Source: Homarus americanus (Eukaryota > Arthropoda > Malacostraca > Decapoda > Nephropidae). Taken from it: a DNA stretch of 64,000 bases. Under the pieces are notes generated by a model. The model did not search any database and had not been told where the DNA came from. It saw nothing but the letters and a program-made list of their open reading frames with translations. The position numbers and the translations under genes are program-made. The stretch is from positions 4,293,436 to 4,357,435 of the forward strand of contig NW_024748870.1 in NCBI RefSeq assembly GCF_018991925.1, in the 5' to 3' direction. Of this stretch, positions 22,949 to 40,795 are shown piece after piece; positions within the stretch are counted from its first letter, which is position 1, and every line of letters begins with the position of its first letter.

Positions 22949-23025
<77 letters not shown>
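22949..23025. repeat. (GA)n microsatellite
   Basis: About 38 GA units. Confidence 0.98.
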
Positions 23026-23027
<2 letters not shown>

Positions 23028-23452
23028 ATTTTGACGTGTCTTGCTCCTTTAACACACTCCACCATAACACCACAAGAGGCAGCCACAACCCACCAATCAA
23101 CAACTACGACACCATAATGACCCAGACGTTAACGACCAGCAAGATGGAGGTTGAATGGGTTATCCCTTTGTGTATTTATAATCAAACAGTAAATTATAAG
23201 TAAAAATATACCAACTCGTGAGGAATGGAGGAACAATATGCATAGAAATTGCCCAGAGATTCATTTTCAAGGTAGTTTAGTCGTCACTCTTGTCCGGTAG
23301 CGTCTTCCAGCACTGATGACGACCACGGCAGTAAAACACAAGTAAAGGATTTTAACGATTTAAAACAGCGATCATTTCGTTGTTTGGGTTTCATCTTTAT
23401 CGCTGTAACTTTGTGATATCCTAATGTTAACCATCTCTCATTGCACAGGATA

Positions 23453-23787
23453 GGGTTAGGTTAGGTTAGGTTAGGTTAGGTTAGGTTAGGTTAGGTTAGG
23501 TTACCTGGATTACATGTCACTACCATTAAAGATTAATTAACCTGACGTAACCTAACCTAATATAATCTAACCTAATCTAACCTAACCAAACCAGATGTAA
23601 CCAAACCTAACCTGATGTAACCAAACCTAACCAGATGTAACCAAACCTAACCAGATGTAACTTAACCTAACCTGATGTCCTCCTAACCTAACCTAACCAT
23701 ATAATTAGTATACCAGTAAGCATATGGGATGTCACATATCAGAACATTAACGACTTGGAGACTGCCTCACCTAACCTAACCTAACCA
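23453..23787. repeat. Face-to-face TTAGG and CCTAA interstitial telomere-like block
   Basis: Ten TTAGG pentamers (about 23453-23502), a spacer of about 38 bp, then CCTAA-rich sequence (23541-23700, and again 23769-23787). The CCTAA side has turned into a roughly 20-bp repeat CCAAACCTAACCAGATGTAA. TTAGG is the common arthropod telomere repeat. Confidence 0.9.
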
Positions 23788-23789
23788 CC

Positions 23790-30080
<6,291 letters not shown>

Positions 30081-30090
30081 GACACAGGGG

Positions 30091-30097
<7 letters not shown>

Positions 30098-30150
<53 letters not shown>
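30098..30150. repeat. (GA)n microsatellite
   Basis: About 26 GA units. A second run lies at 30812-30842. Confidence 0.97.
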
Positions 30151-30152
<2 letters not shown>

Positions 30153-30329
30153 ATAAAAAATACGAGTAAATAATCAAGGAGGTGCAGTAAGTTGTGATAA
30201 TTTTTTGCTCAAGGGAAGAAACATTGATTACCAGGCAGCAGGTGAGTGTGAGAGCTACAGGTTCTCACCACTACTACCACCACCACTACGCTCTTATCAG
30301 CGGCTGTTGGGTGCACCTGCCACCTTCCC

Positions 30330-30570
30330 TACCACCCTGATCATCCACCACCACACACCACGCCACCCTGATCACCCCCACCACACACCACGCCACCTGA
30401 TCACCCCCACCACACACACACCCCTGCCACCCTGATCATCCACCACCACACACCCTGCCACCCTGATCTGACACCCTGATCACACACCACACCACGCCCC
30501 TGATCACCCCACCACACACCTGCCACCCCTGACCACGCCACTCCCACCACACACCGCCACCCCTGACCAC
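30330..30570. repeat. CACCACACACC/CCTGATCA-rich minisatellite
   Basis: Irregular units of about 25-30 bp, for example CACCACACACCACGCCACCC with TGATCA. Confidence 0.85.
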
Positions 30571-30810
30571 CCTTGCAGCTGCAGGAAGGTGGAAATAAGG
30601 GGAATGAATGAGGAAGAGTAACGTAAGTAGGAGGTGATGGAAAAGAAGAGACGCGGGAGAGGAAGGATGTAGATTAATGGGAAGGAAACGAATAAAGAAG
30701 AGTGAAACAGCAAGAGGTAATGGAGTGAAAAGAGTCGAGGAGAGAGAAAAAAAGGAGATAGGGCAAAGGTGGATCGATAGGAAGTAATTGAATGAGCCCC
30801 AAAAGGAAGC

Positions 30811-30844
<34 letters not shown>

Positions 30845-31149
30845 TTAATACGAGAGAAATTTCTAAAAACATGATAGTTTCTTCAAAATAAAACGTCAGA
30901 GAAGACAAAGTGAGACATAAATAATACAAAACAAGTAAATTAAAGTAAACATCAAGACCTGGTAAGTTTTTAGAAGAAGAGGAAGAGAGGACTAAGATTA
31001 TTATCGGAGGAGAGGACGACTTGTAAACACAGGCAGTCTGCCGGTCGGTGATAATGTAAACACGACCATGGACCCAAAAACTACTTAAGTGGTCCTGTAA
31101 TATCCACTTCGAAATAATGGTCACCTCGTTACCGACAGTCAAAAGTATC

Positions 31150-33130
31150 TCACATCATGTTTCGTTTGTTTTTTAACTTAGACAAATGTTTAAATAATAT
31201 TATAATTTGCGTTGATATTATAATGAATTAAAAAAAATGTAATAGTTTAATTCCCGCAAAATTTTTATAATCAAAACACAAGTTGATCAGTGTAGTGAAG
31301 GTATAGCTGACGGAGGCCCAGTGGAGGTGAGGTGGTGAGGCTAACGTATAGGATGTGGCAGGAAAGCAAACACTAGGGAGTGGGGGGGGGGATGGGTGGT
31401 ATCTCCTGTTTATGTTAAAGTAATGTTGTGTTCAGTTTTACTCTTGTGGTTGTTGGTTGACACACTTAAGTCTGTTGCTCCGTCATCGGGACATCTTCCA
31501 CTGAGGTAACTGATGGTAACCTGAAGGCTGGCGATGTGTTTATGTTATCATCCCATAATTAGATATAGTAAAAGTGAACTGTTACGGTGATATCAAGTCA
31601 TGTAGACGTATAGATGAATGTTTTACGACTTGAAAATATCGACCATCATTGACTGGAATTGAAGTACAGCAGGTGACTCATAAAGAACTTAAGGAACACT
31701 GAAGAATTCTCGAAAAAAAAGTACAAAAGAAACCCACCTAGCTGATGGTCATGAGATGTTCAGCAGTCATTGAATATAGATGGGTCGAGGTCCGTCAGCA
31801 GTTGCCCGTCAGCAGTTGCCTGTCTGCACAGGTGGTGTACTTGTCGACCTGTTGAGAGAATCATTCAGGTCATGTCACATCCACACGTTAGTAGGTTATC
31901 TGGGGAAGAGTAAAAACATCGGCTAACTGGAACAAGACTGGATAATCTAAGGGAATGGAGGAGGAGGAGGGAGAGCTCTAAAGACTCGGGTACCAGAGAA
32001 GGAAGGTGAGACTGGGGAGGACTACCTGGTAAGATTAGGTCACCAGGTAAGACGAGATTTACCTGGAGAAAGTTTGAGTCACGGATGGTGGAGGATGACC
32101 TGGTTATCGAGGAAAGAATCAACACCAGCCTTGAGGAAAGTCGACTTTACGTGGAAAATTATCCTCCATTTTTGATAGCGATGACAATTTACTGTTATAA
32201 AAATAAAGAAAGAAGATAACTCACTAAAAAATGAACTCTGAGGTGAAATGAAGAAAGAGTCGGAGAAAAGGTCAAACCTGAGACCAATTAACTATTAAGA
32301 GGGCAGATTAGACTAACAGGTGAGAAAAGGAACGGATTAAATTACACAGGTAAGTGACTGGAAAAGGAACTATGAATCATGTCAGAGCTACACACGGTGA
32401 CATGTTCTGACCACAGCAACATTATCCACCTCTCTTCCACGTCCGAAACAGTTGGATGATTACCTTGTACTAAAGACCAATGATCAGTGAGACATAAATG
32501 ATCCTTGGGAGGCTAAGGATCCATTCTAAAAACAAAATGAATGATACACAGGCATATACAGTACAGCTGGCAACCCGAGACCTCAGCAAGAAGATTAACG
32601 TGAGGAAACAAGACATAAATTTGAGTTCTTTGATATAATTATTATCAGGTAGTACTAATGGGTCCTAGTCATATTCAAGAGGACCCCCATGTGTGTGTGT
32701 AGGGGGGGGGGAGGGAAGCTTACCTGAAAAAGTTCCGGGTGACGTTAATGAGGTTGTCCTTTGGTTGACGTAGCACAGGTAACTCACCCCAGAGAACGTA
32801 CCTGTGAGAGAGAGAGAGAGAAACTTTATATTCCTAGTTTAAAATGTTTCAGGAACACAGAAGGTGTGAGTGCCACCATCTGCTGTGAGACCTGGGAAAT
32901 GAACCATCTGCAGCCAGAAGAATGAGGTCACCAGCTGTAAATGGCTGTACGTGGCAAGTATATATAATTATTTCTTATCCACGCTAAGATTATATGTATC
33001 TGGAAGACCTCCCTACTGTGGTGGGACGTGGCGGCTGTGGTCTTGTTGATAGCATGAGACACACTGCATGGGGTCTTCAGGGCGACCACTCCCACAGTCC
33101 GCGGAAGGAGAGGACACCTGGGTACCTTGA
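31150..33130. other. Intergenic, nothing recognised
   Basis: Unique sequence with short GA (32811-32820) and G runs. No frame of interest. Confidence 0.6.
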
Positions 33131-33134
33131 TAAT

Positions 33135-33138
<4 letters not shown>

Positions 33139-33211
<73 letters not shown>
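33139..33211. repeat. (GT)n microsatellite
   Basis: About 36 GT units. Confidence 0.98.
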
Positions 33212-33212
<1 letters not shown>

Positions 33213-34539
33213 CAAAATCCAACATTGTTCTAGCTGATCAACACAAAATCCCACGAATGTTTTCAAACTCACTTGATTACACAGAACCCTTCCGTGATCG
33301 AGAACTACAAACATCTCTCGAGTGTCTCTCACATCACTACCAAGGTCTCGAGGTCTCGTTCAAGCGTCAGAGATCTCTTACAACCTGACTGTCTCAACAC
33401 TTAAATCCATTAAACAACTCTCAAATGTTCCAAATCTTTCTCGTGTTTTCTCCAAGTTCATTAAAGTGTTTCGGATTCCTCTCAAGCATTCCAAGTGTCT
33501 CCTGAGGCTACTGGATTCTTTATGTGATAAATTCTTGGGGTTCCTATAAGGTTGACGCCACGCTGGAAGATTTTAATTCCGGAGTGACTGCAGTTATTTT
33601 TATCTCTTCGTCTTCATATTGTTATTTTTACTATTATTATTACTATTAGTAGTAGTAGTAGTAGTAGTATCGTTCTTATTGTTTTTGCCATTGATGCTCT
33701 CTCTCTCTCTCTCTCTCTTATATTTGTATGTGTAATTGTGTAAGACTAACAGGCTCAAGCGTACTAACTGGTGAGGCGACTATAAAAGTTACCATTTAGT
33801 AAATTTTCTGCTTCCCAGAGTGTACATTTTTATTGTTATGCACTAACAAGAATAAATTCTAATTCTCGTATAATTTTTACAAACATCGGGAATTTACATT
33901 ATTGGCGGCGGAAAATTCACGAAAAAGGATCCGGCGACCTGTACAGTACGCCGCCGTATTCAGTGAGTTTTATTATGGAGACTATTTTTAATAACAAATA
34001 AATTAACAAAGTCAATTACTATTTTAAGTTTAAATTCAAAAGCAAATTGGATTTTTTTTATAAATAAACAAACAACATCCGCAAAACGTAAAATTCTGAC
34101 GCCCACATCCACACCCGCGGATATATGACAACCTGACACCTGATGATCTGATACGTGGCTGGTCGAAGGGCCTGAGAGGATGTGACGTCATGGAGTAAAA
34201 CAGGTAAACACTGCAGGTACAGTTTATTAGTTACCTGGTATGTGAGGTTAGTGTGTTGCCTACTGGAGGTGTGTGGGTATTTACAGTGGGTAATCTGGAT
34301 GGGTACTGAGACCTCAACAGTGTGTTAAGTAGGGATCCATGTGTGTGTGTGTGTGTGTGTGTTCATCAGTCTCAACACACATAGCCTTCCACGTATTCAT
34401 TAAGGATCTGGCCTCAGCAAGTTGACGTTCAGATAATGAGACTTACTAATAACCTTATGAATAATAACGTTCATTAATCAAGAGTTATTTACAGGTCCTA
34501 ATTATAGGTGAGTTGTGCCCAGGTGTGTGTCAGCCTTCT

Positions 34540-34858
34540 CTCTCCTTCCTTCCCTCACTCCCTTCATTCCTCTCTTCTTCCCTTCTTCCATCCATCCCTC
34601 CCTCCTATATCACCTTACCTCCTCCCCCCTCATCTATACACCATCTCTTCCTTCCTTCCTTCCTTCCTTCCCTCCTCTACCAGCCTCCCTTCATTTCCTC
34701 CCTCCCACCTTCCCTCCCTCCTTCACCAGTATCGGGGTGTCGTAAATTAACCTCACTCTCACACCTGACTGAACAGGTGTATTGTGTCTTCACTAATGAC
34801 GCGTCTCCTTGGTGTCATTAACCTGTCTCGTCCTCTAGAGTACTGGCAGCCGTCTCTT

Positions 34859-34897
<39 letters not shown>

Positions 34898-35200
34898 TTG
34901 TTTATTCAATTCTCCCCTACCATACTTCTGTTTTATTTCTACCCACCTTTTTCTTTCTTTCTCTCTCCTCTCTCCTCCCCCTCTCTGTGTTTCGCTAGCT
35001 CTCTCAACTTTCATTTACAGTTGGGGAAATTTTTATCCTGGCATTATTATCCCTTGTTCTGTTTTTTCTCTCTCTCCTCTTTTTCTCCTCTTCTCCTTGG
35101 TTTATCTCTTGTGTCTCTTACCTTTTTTGGCATCAGTTATCTATTCTTCCCCTTTCATTACTTTATCGTTTCATCCCCTCCTCTTTTTTCTCCTGTTAGA
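34540..35200. repeat. CT-rich pyrimidine region
   Basis: CCTTCCTTCC and CTCTCTCT runs (for example 34648-34675 and 34860-34898). The Ser/Leu/Pro frames here are composition artefacts. Confidence 0.85.
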
Positions 35201-35224
35201 TCCCATGTGTTGATTAAGGTCTGA

Positions 35225-35350
35225 CTTATTTCACCTGACGATTAAACACTGCATAATTGTGAAGTGGGTTAGGTTGATTGGTGGATTAGGTTAGGTTGGG
35301 TTAGGTTAACTTTATTACGGGAGGTGTTTATCTCAGGTGAAATAAACTGG
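35225..35350. mobile_element. Foldback element copy A with TTAGG core
   Basis: Left arm CTTATTTCACCTGACGATTA plus AACACT at 35225-35250. Right arm AGGTGTTTATCTCAGGTGAA plus ATAA at 35322-35345. The core at 35264-35310 is TTAGG/TTGGG pentamers. Confidence 0.75.
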
Positions 35351-35822
35351 TGTTGTGTCATCATAAGATCTCTGTTATTTTCTTACTGTGTTAATCCATC
35401 TGATTTGAGTAACATGACTATTAGTAGAATCTCCTTCACCAGCAATCCTGCTCCTATCCTATGAGTAAGTATCGCTCAGTGTTCCGTTGTATCAGTCATC
35501 CAACTTCTCCGCTTTAACATCGTCCTCTATTCTTCTTCAAAAATGACGTTTACGTATGATTAAGTGTCATATCTCTCTCTCTCTCTCTCTCTCTTCATTA
35601 TTAAACTAGCGTCACTGAAGGTTGTGTAAAAGGCTGTAGAGGAGAAGATGGACAAACATACAGAAATTTCCTCACAACGTCTTTCACTCATGTCGAAAAA
35701 TCCTTAATATTTCCCCCCCCCCTCCTAAAAAAAAGTAAAAACAGAATGGGATTACAGCCTTGAAGTGTTCCACAGGATAAAAATACCTCTACCACCGCCT
35801 CCTCCTCTCTCCCACGCTCTAT

Positions 35823-35860
<38 letters not shown>

Positions 35861-35975
35861 CTGATGACGACCTATAAGAATATCGACTTCATGTCATCAA
35901 TACTTACGGGAACAAGACAGGTGGTTGAATAAAGTTTTGGTACGAGTTTACCTGTAGATTCGCTCCATGTCTGCC

Positions 35976-36168
35976 CACCTTAACTCACCTGATGATTAAA
36001 CACATGGGAAAGCTTAGGTTAAGTTTGGTTAGGTTTGGTTAGGTTAGGTTAAGTTAGGTTACGTTAGGTTAGGTTACGTTAGGTTAGGTTACGTTAGGTT
36101 AGGTTAGATCAGCAGTAGGGTGTTTAATATCAAGGTGAAACAAGTTGGGGTGTCTAATCTTCACGAAG
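35976..36168. mobile_element. Foldback element copy B with TTAGG core
   Basis: Left arm from CACCTTAACTCACCTGATGA to AACACATGGG. Right arm TAGGGTGTTTAATATCAAGG to GGTGTCTAATCTTCACGAAG, which keeps both modules. Core about 36012-36106 is TTAGG mixed with TTACG and TTTGG. Confidence 0.75.
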
Positions 36169-36378
36169 TTCACGGTAGCCAATGAAACCTTCCTCACCTG
36201 GACGGTATAAGAAGGTCACTCTTTAACTAATCTTTAAACTATTCAGCAAAACTAGGAGTCACAATCAACCGCTTCTCTTGGTCGTGAAGAAAACGAGTGA
36301 AGTTGGTGATATACAGTAGAAGTCAGTAGTTCACTCCCTCCTAAAATGAAGCAGCATCGACCCCAAATAAGATGAAAC

Positions 36379-36470
36379 AGTCAGGGTAAGTCAGTTCGGA
36401 GACTCATTCACCACGAAGAGCGAACTTTTGTCCCTAACGAGAATAAGTCACTTAATGCTCAGAATTGGGA
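36379..36470 (+). repeat. Dispersed repeat shared with 51938-52010
   Basis: CAGTCAGGGTAAGTCAGTTC then GGAGACTCATTC, followed by a looser GAGCGAACTTTTGTCC match. The second copy sits next to LINE-derived sequence, so this is probably a retrotransposon fragment. Confidence 0.65.
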
Positions 36471-36655
36471 AGATAAAGGTTTAAAGATGTCTCATTAACT
36501 TTACTTGTTCCTATATGGCAATGGTGTGGAGGTACTGTGTGGTTAAGTTAGGTTAGGTTGTGGTAGTAGTGTATCTTGTAGTTAATGGTATATATAGTAA
36601 TGTGCCTCTATGGGAGTCTATGGTAATGAATGGTAAACACGTTGGCATGAATTAC

Positions 36656-36735
36656 TAGGAACACGAACCCGAACACGAACCCGAACACGAACACGAACCC
36701 GAACACGAACACGAACCCCAACACGAACCCCAACA
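36656..36735. repeat. GAACAC/GAACCC hexamer array
   Basis: About thirteen imperfect ACGAAC-C/A-C units followed by a C-rich run. Confidence 0.92.
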
Positions 36736-37044
36736 CAAACACCCCCCCCCTCGACCCCCCTCCCCTGATAAACAAAAATGAAGACTAACAACAAGAACAA
36801 CAACAATCAAAAACAAAAAGGAAATCGACGCGCCATCCTCAGACGGTGAGAGCCACAATACAACACCACCATAACGTGGGAAGAACACCAGCAGCTAGAC
36901 GACGCCAAAATCGGATATGAAATGTGAACCCTGAACGAATGACCTTTGCGTATCTATGACCATGATATTTTACCGATTTCATCCTTTACTAGATAGCAAG
37001 TGTCAAGAAATGAGACAACAGCACAAATTCCGTGGGATACTGAA

Positions 37045-37195
37045 GGGAAGGAGGGAAGGGAGGGAGGGAAGGGAGATGGAGAGAGGGAGAGGGAAGGGAG
37101 GGAGGGAAGGGAGATGGAGAGAGGGAGGGAAGGGAGGGAGGGAAGGGAGATGGAGAGAGGGAGGGAGGGAGGGATGGAGAGAGGGAAGGAGGGAG
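37045..37195. repeat. GGGAAGGGAGATGGAGAGAG polypurine minisatellite
   Basis: About 40-bp units of pure purine, three to four copies. Confidence 0.9.
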
Positions 37196-37249
37196 TACGT
37201 GGTGTTGTGAGAAGCCGACACAACATAGGATGTCTATGGGGTTCAGGAT

Positions 37250-37310
37250 AGGATAGGTTAGGTTAGGTTAGGTTACGTTAGGTTAGGTCAGGATAGGTTA
37301 GGTTAGACAC
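37250..37310. repeat. Interstitial TTAGG array
   Basis: TTAGG with TTACG and CAGGA variants, directly abutting the 51-bp minisatellite. Confidence 0.9.
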
Positions 37311-37311
37311 T

Positions 37312-37738
37312 GTACGTTAATAGAGACAGTAGAGAGATAATACGTTCATAGAGAGACACTGTACGTTTATAGAGAGACAGTAGAGAGATAATACGTTCAT
37401 AGAGAGACACTGTACGTTTATAGAGAGACAGTAGAGAGATAATACGTTCATAAGAGACACTGTACGTTTATAAGAGACAGTAAGAGATAATACGTTCATA
37501 GAGACACTGTACGTTTATAGAGAGACAGTAGAGAGATAATACGTTCATAGAGAGACACTGTACGTTTATAGAGAGACAGTAGAGAGATAAAACGTTCATA
37601 GAGAGACACTGTACGTTTATAGAGAGACAGTAGAGAGATAATACGTTCATAGAGAGACACTGTACGTTTATAGAGAGACAGTAGAGAGATAATACGTTCA
37701 TAGAGAGACACTGTACGTTTATAGAGAGAGACTGTATG
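37312..37738. repeat. 51-bp minisatellite
   Basis: About eight copies of TACGTTCATAGAGAGACACT plus GTACGTTTATAGAGAGACAG plus TAGAGAGATAA. The period is divisible by three, so several minus-strand frames stay open as 17-residue repeats. I do not regard them as genes. (GA)n follows at 37755-37813. Confidence 0.95.
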
Positions 37739-37751
37739 TTCCAAGAGAAGC

Positions 37752-37816
<65 letters not shown>

Positions 37817-37869
37817 TCATATAAGGTGGTTGTACACGTGATCTTTTAGCGCAGTCCCTCGCCTCATCT

Positions 37870-38275
37870 CATGAATAATTTCCTCCCTAGCAGCCCCTAC
37901 CTCCTAGCAGCCCCTTACCTCCTAGCAGCCTACCTCCCTAGCAGCCCCTTACCTCCCTAGCAGCCCCTCCACACCCTACTTCCTTCTCTTTAACCTTTCT
38001 CTCCTCCTTATTCCCTCTCTTTCATCTCCATTCCTCCTACCCTTTCTTCCCTTTCCTTAAATTCAATCCTTCCTTCTTTCTTCCTTCTCTTCCTTCCTTC
38101 TTTCTTCTCTTACATCTCTATTCCGCCTTCTCTCTCATTCACTACTCCCCTCCTTCACCTCCTCTCCTTCACCTCCCTCCTTCACCTCTCTCCTTCACCT
38201 CCCTCCTTCACCCTCTCTCCTTCACCTCTCCTTCACCTCCTCCTTCACCTCCCTCCCTCTCCATCACTTATTCAC
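37870..38275. repeat. CT-rich region with CAGCCCCTTACCTCCCTAG and CTCCTTCACC repeats
   Basis: Two short-period, pyrimidine-rich arrays (37890-37970 and 38145-38260) separated by irregular CTTCC runs. Confidence 0.88.
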
Positions 38276-38309
38276 CATGTACACACTTAACGATCTATAC
38301 TGTGCCTCT

Positions 38310-40050
38310 CTCTCTCTCTCTCTTGTCTGTATGTCTGTTATATATGCTATTATAACTGTCTGTCTGTATGTGAGTCTGTCTGTCTCTGTCTGTCTGTATG
38401 AGTCTGTCTGTCTGTCTGCCTGTCTGTCTGTCTGTGAGTCTGTCTGCCTGTCTGTCTGTCTGTGAGTCTGTCTGTCTGTCTGTCTGTATGTGAGTCTGTC
38501 TGTCTGTGTCTGTATGTGAGTCTGGCTGTCTGTCTGTCTGTGAGTCTGCTGTCTGTCTGTCTGTCTGTCTGTGAGTCTGTCTGTCTGTCTGTATGTATGT
38601 GAGTTTGTTTGTCTATCTGTCTGTCTGTCTGTGAGTATGTCTGTCTGTCTGTATGTGAGTCTGTCTGTCTGTATGTGAGTTTGTCTGTCTGTCTGTATGT
38701 GAGTCTGTCTGTCTGTATGTGAGTCTGTCTGTCTGTCTGTCTGTATCTGTCTGTCTGTCTGTCTGTATGTGAGTCTGTCTGTCTGTCTGTATGTGAGTCT
38801 GTCTGTCTGTCTGTATGAGTCTGTCTGTCGTCTGTATGTGTGAATCTGTCTGTCTGTCTGTCTGTCGTATGTACGTCTGTCTGTCTGTCTGTATGTGAAT
38901 CTGGCTATCTGTCTGTTCGTCTGTCTGTGTGTGAGTCTGTCTGTCTGTCTGTATGTGATCGTCTGTCTGTCTGTATGTGAGTCTGTCTGTCTGTATGTGA
39001 GTCTGTCTGTCTGTATGTGAGTCTGTCTGTCTGTCTGTATGTAGTCGTCTGTCGTCTGTATGTGAGTCTGTCTGTCTGTCTGTATGTGAGTCTGTCTGTC
39101 TGTCTGTATGTGAGTCTGTCTGTCTGTATGTGAGTCTGTCTGTCTCTGTCTGTGAGTCTGTCTGTCTGTCTGTGTGAGTCTGTCTGTCTGTCTGTATGTG
39201 AGTCTGTCTGTCTGTCTGTGCGTGGTCTGTCTGTCTCATGTGGAGTCTGTCGTCTGTATGTGAGTCTGTCTGTACGTGAGTCTGTTTCTGTCTGTCTGTC
39301 TGTATGTGAGTCTGTCTGTCTGTCTGTGAGTCTGTCTGTCTGTCTGTCTGTGTGAGTCTGCTCTGTCTGTCTGTATGTGAGTCTGTCTGTCTGTCTGTCT
39401 GTCTGTATGTGAGTCTGTCTGTCTGTAGTCTGCTGTCTGTATGTGTCTGTCTGTCTGTCTGTATGTGAGCTGTCTGTCTGTCTGTCTGTATGTGAGTCTG
39501 CTCCTGTCTGTCTGTATGTGAGTCTGTCTGTCTGTCTGTATGTGAGTCTGTCTGTCTGTCTGTATGTGTCTGTCTGTCTGTCTGTATGTGAGTCTGTCTG
39601 TCTGTATGTGAGTCTGTCTGTCTGTCTGTGGCTGTCTGTCTGTCTGTGTAGTCTGTCTGTCTGTCTGTATGTGAGTCTGTCTGTCTGTCTGTATGTGAGT
39701 CTGTCTGTCTGTATGTGAGTCTGTCTGTCTGTATGTGGTCTGTCTGTACGTGAGTCTGTCTGTCTGTATGTGAGTCTGTCTGTCTGTCTGTATGTGAGTC
39801 TGTCTGTCTGTATGTGGTCTGTCTGTCTGTCTGTCTGTATGTGAGTCTGTCTGTCTGCTCTGTATGTGAGTCTGTCTGTCTGTCTGTCTGTCTGTATGTG
39901 AGTCTGTCTGTCTGTATGTAGTCTGTCTATGTGTGAGTCTGTCTGTCTGTATGTGAGTCTTCTGTCTGTCTGTCTGTATGTGAGTCTGTCTGTTCCTGTC
40001 TGTATGTGAGTCTGTCTGTCTGTCTGTCTGTGAGTCTGTCTGTCTGTTTT
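38310..40050. repeat. 1.7-kb (CTGT)n array with TATGTGAG interruptions
   Basis: TGTCTGTCTG units are broken regularly by TGTATGTGAGTC, giving a loose higher-order period of about 20-28 bp. A (CA)n/CCCC run follows at 40085-40195. The 208-codon minus-strand frame is a repeat artefact. Confidence 0.97.
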
Positions 40051-40204
40051 CTCTCCACTATTATATTCATTCCTCTTTGGTCACGTCCCCCCCACACATA
40101 CAACACCCCAGCCTCCTCCCCACACACACACACACACACACCCCAGCCCCCCCCACACACACACACACCAGCCTCCCCCCCACACACACACACCTCAGCT
40201 GAGC

Positions 40205-40795
40205 GTCACAACCAAGCAGAGCGTTACACCTGCTAGAGCGTCACACCTGAGTCACACCTAGAGCGTCACACCTGCTGGAGCGTCACACCTGCTAGAGCGT
40301 CACACCTGCTGAGCCAGTCACACCTGCTAGAGCGTCACACCTGCTAGGGAGGTCACACCTGCTGAGCGTCACACCTGCTAGAGCGTCACACCTGCTGGAG
40401 CGTCACACCTGCCAGAGCGTCACACCTGCTGGAGCGTCACACTGCTAGAGCGCACACCTGCTGGAGCGTCACACCTGCTGAGCGTCACACCTGCCAGAGC
40501 GTCACACCTGCTGGAGCGTCACACCCTGCAGAGCGTCACACCTGCTAGAGCGTCACACCTGCTGGAGCGTCACACCTGCTGGAGCGTCACACCTGCTGAG
40601 CGTCACACCTGCTGGAGCGTCACACCTGCTGGAGTTGTCACACCTGCTAGAGCGTCACACCTGCCAGAGCGTCACACCTGCTGGAGCGTCACACCTGCTA
40701 GAGCGTCACACCTGCTGGAGCGTCACACCTGCTGGAGCGTCACACCTACTGGAGAGTCACACCTACTGAGCGCCACACCTGCTGGAGCGTCACAT
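40205..40795. repeat. 17-bp minisatellite GCGTCACACCTGCTGGA, left part
   Basis: About 34 copies with CTAGA, CCAGA and CTGGA variants. The array resumes at 43040-43105, on the far side of the CR1-like element. Confidence 0.95.

Noticed and set aside
30504..31142. 212-codon minus-strand frame with hydrophobic stretches
   Set aside because: Covers a GA microsatellite and CACCA repeats; Leu/Ser-rich composition with no conserved motif.
38613..39239. 208-codon minus-strand frame of DRQTHIQT repeats
   Set aside because: Direct translation of the CTGT/CAGA array.
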